Assembly: GCF_901827175.1 (NCBI RefSeq)
Contig: NZ_LR594662.1
Coordinates: 1,922,001-1,986,000 of the forward strand
Length of the DNA: 64,000 bases
Origin: Variovorax sp. RA8
GTDB taxonomy: Bacteria > Pseudomonadota > Gammaproteobacteria > Burkholderiales > Burkholderiaceae_C
Reading direction: 5' to 3'
The position numbers and the translations under genes are program-made. This document shows, in pieces, positions 62,738 through 64,000 of the stretch. Position 1 is the first letter of the stretch; every line of letters begins with the position of its first letter. Below the pieces are notes generated by a model, which was given only the letters and a program-made list of their open reading frames with translations, ran no database searches and was not told where the DNA came from.

Positions 62738-62768
62738 AGTATCAACCTTGCCAGGCTGGTAAGGTCAA
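62738..62768 (-). promoter_or_regulatory. CueR/MerR-type promoter of the copper ATPase
   Basis: Read leftward: -35 TTGACC (62768-62763), 19-bp spacer, -10 GATACT (62743-62738). The spacer holds the inverted repeat ACCTTACC-AGCCT-GGCAAGGT (one mismatch), the CueR operator pattern. A stretched 19-bp spacer is the hallmark of promoters that MerR-family activators switch on by DNA twisting. No cueR gene is in the window. Confidence 0.85.
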
Positions 62769-62892
62769 GGGCGCACCGATGCACGCGCTTGCCGATGGCG
62801 CGCACCATCTGCCGCATGCCAGTGCGAGCAACTGCTTGCGGCTGGCCCAATAGCGGACGTTCGCGGCGAGTCATCACAGGAGACCATGAGTC

Positions 62893-63357
62893 ATGACCGA
62901 TGCAGTTTCTTCAGCCCTGCAGGCCCATGAATCGTCTGCGCAGTATGAAGCGCTGAAGCTGGCGTTTGCCTGCGAATGCGTTGAACGAGTCCGTCACCTG
63001 CTTGAGGATGGGCGAGTTGCGTCCTGCCTCGACATCCTGGTGACCTACGTCAAGGGCGGGGCGGATTGGAGTGCGCTCGATCAAGCTGCGGCAGAGGCCG
63101 CGGCGCTGGCCAATCAGCATCAAGGTTCCCGATCATTGGACGGCGTGGGGCATGCAGCCGTATCGGCAAGCTATGCCGTGGCGAATGCGCTGGCCGGCCG
63201 GGCTGTTCAGGCAGCAGACTACGCCGCGTACGCTGCGGTCTACGGCAGCGGCGGCTATGGCGCAGTCTGCGATCCCGAGTCGTTCGTCGTCGAGCGGAGT
63301 TGGCAGCTCGCAACGCTGGAGCGACTTGCGAACGCTCTCCAGGCTACTCGGCCTTGA
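62893..63357 (+). CDS. Imm5-like all-helical protein
   Basis: The 154-residue, Ala-rich, helical protein has the pattern LKLAFACECVERVRHLLEDGR followed by repeated small-residue helices (AAAEAAALANQHQ, GHAAVSASYAVANALAG, AADYAAYAAVYG). It resembles proteins annotated as putative immunity protein Imm5. No polymorphic-toxin gene is nearby, so an immunity role is unsupported here, and the resemblance is from memory. There is no signal peptide. It is divergent from the copper ATPase with about 180 bp between, and convergent with the last gene, overlapping it by 14 bp. Confidence 0.6.
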   Translation: MTDAVSSALQAHESSAQYEALKLAFACECVERVRHLLEDGRVASCLDILVTYVKGGADWSALDQAAAEAAALANQHQGSRSLDGVGHAAVSASYAVANALAGRAVQAADYAAYAAVYGSGGYGAVCDPESFVVERSWQLATLERLANALQATRP

Positions 63358-64000
63358 TGCCTCCCTTGGCGACGATCGCGCCGAACTTGCTCTCTTCGTT
63401 CTTCAGAAAAGCAGCGAACTGCTTCGGCCCCGCGCCGATCGGGGTGATCCCGCCGTCCTCGAAATTCTTCCGTACGCCGGGGTTTGCAAGCACATGGACC
63501 AGCGCGGCATTCAACTGCTCGACGATCTGCGGCGGGGTTCCCTTGGGCACGAAGACGCCCTGCCACACGGAGACGTCCGCGCCGCGCCAGGCCGGCACGC
63601 TGGCCAGCGGCAGCGCCTCGGGCATGGCCCCGGACGGCTTGTCGGCCATCACGCCGTACACGCGCAGCTTTCCCGCGCGCGCCTGCTGCATCACCATGGA
63701 CAAGGGCAACACGGCCAGGTCCAGCTGATTGCCGCTGAGGTCGCTCACAATCTGCACGCCGGTGCGATAGGGCACGTGGACGAGATCGACGCCGCCCTGC
63801 TGCTTGAGCAGTTCGCCGCCCAGATGCAGCGAGGTGCCGACGCCGGAGCTCGCGTAGCTGTACTTGCCGGGTGCCGCTTTCAGCTCGGAATACAGCGCTT
63901 CGCTGGTCTTGGGCTCCAGGGCCGGCTTGCCCACCAGCGCCAGGGGTTGCGATCCCAGCAGCGTCACGGGCATCAGGTCGGTCAGCCCGTCGTAGCGAAC
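63344..64000 (-). CDS. Tripartite tricarboxylate transporter receptor (Bug family), 5' end outside window
   Basis: The C-terminal 218 residues of a Bug receptor. Landmarks include PGKYSYASSGVGTSLHLGGELL, VHVPYRTGVQIVSDL, a VWQGVFVPKGTPP stretch and the terminal AKGGIKAE. The signal peptide and first lobe are beyond the window edge, as the frame stays open to 64000. It binds a small carboxylate or related metabolite in the periplasm. It differs clearly from the receptor at 41516 and from the remnant at 53294. The 3' end overlaps the Imm5-like gene. Confidence 0.9.
   Translation of the reverse strand, partial: VRYDGLTDLMPVTLLGSQPLALVGKPALEPKTSEALYSELKAAPGKYSYASSGVGTSLHLGGELLKQQGGVDLVHVPYRTGVQIVSDLSGNQLDLAVLPLSMVMQQARAGKLRVYGVMADKPSGAMPEALPLASVPAWRGADVSVWQGVFVPKGTPPQIVEQLNAALVHVLANPGVRKNFEDGGITPIGAGPKQFAAFLKNEESKFGAIVAKGGIKAE

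Noticed and set aside
62893..63357. Toxin-immunity locus
   Set aside because: The Imm5-like resemblance is weak and no toxin, VgrG, Rhs or contact-dependent inhibition gene is in the window.

Overview
The window is a GC-rich (high-60s % by eye) chromosomal stretch from a member of the Burkholderiales, most likely a Comamonadaceae bacterium of the Variovorax type. The signs are three tripartite-tricarboxylate (Bug-type) solute receptors or remnants, many acyl-CoA metabolism genes, a livKHMGF-type uptake operon and a betaproteobacterial style copper cluster. The genus is an inference. I saw no tRNA, rRNA, CRISPR array or insertion sequence.

Region 1 (1-10,000): two divergent units around a GTATAC-rich operator. 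Leftward runs a 983-residue polypeptide that joins the three subunits of a hydroxyproline/octopine/HcnABC-type dehydrogenase, followed by an M20 peptidase cut by the window edge. Rightward run a dihydrodipicolinate-synthase-family lyase, an amino-acid ABC receptor, its permease, a hydantoinase and a GntR regulator. An MFS carrier faces them. Together they look like uptake and breakdown of a cyclic amino-acid or hydantoin-like compound.

Region 2 (10,000-13,600): a 25-residue membrane micropeptide, a ureD with no other urease gene in view, a nucleoside deaminase, a Rieske oxygenase and an OsmC protein.

Region 3 (13,600-39,800): about 26 kb of acyl-CoA catabolism. It holds two AMP-forming acyl-CoA ligases, four acyl-CoA dehydrogenases, a class III CoA transferase, two crotonases, an SDR, a FadJ-like bifunctional enzyme, a thiolase, two VOC-like proteins, an APH-fold kinase, and an ABC importer with two tandem receptors and a fused LivH-LivM permease. 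A motif resembling TGWWATAACA occurs in three promoter regions and next to the GntR gene at 19384, which suggests one local regulon. The APH kinase plus ACAD11-like dehydrogenase suggest 4-hydroxyacid chemistry, and the tandem dehydrogenase pair resembles heteromeric PimC/PimD-type enzymes.

Region 4 (39,800-54,400): accessory genes. A FAD oxidoreductase and Bug receptor stand divergent to a LysR regulator. Next comes an unrecognised three-gene set (505-residue propeller-like protein, zinc-ribbon membrane protein, orphan TAXI receptor) in which the last two proteins end in the same C-x9-C motif. Then follow a glycoside hydrolase, a CrtC-like lipocalin protein, a Popeye-like cyclic-nucleotide-binding membrane protein, a secreted unknown, a flavodoxin, a secreted lipase, two abutting gene remnants and a stand-alone MHYT sensor.

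Region 5 (54,400-62,900): a leftward copper-resistance cluster: P1B ATPase behind a textbook CueR-type promoter, His-rich CzcI-like protein, small Met/His protein, TolC-like lipoprotein, multicopper oxidase, cupredoxin, CusF-like chaperone, and a glycosyltransferase at the end. No RND pump genes accompany the outer-membrane factor. The window ends with an Imm5-like alpha-helical protein and the 3' part of another Bug receptor.
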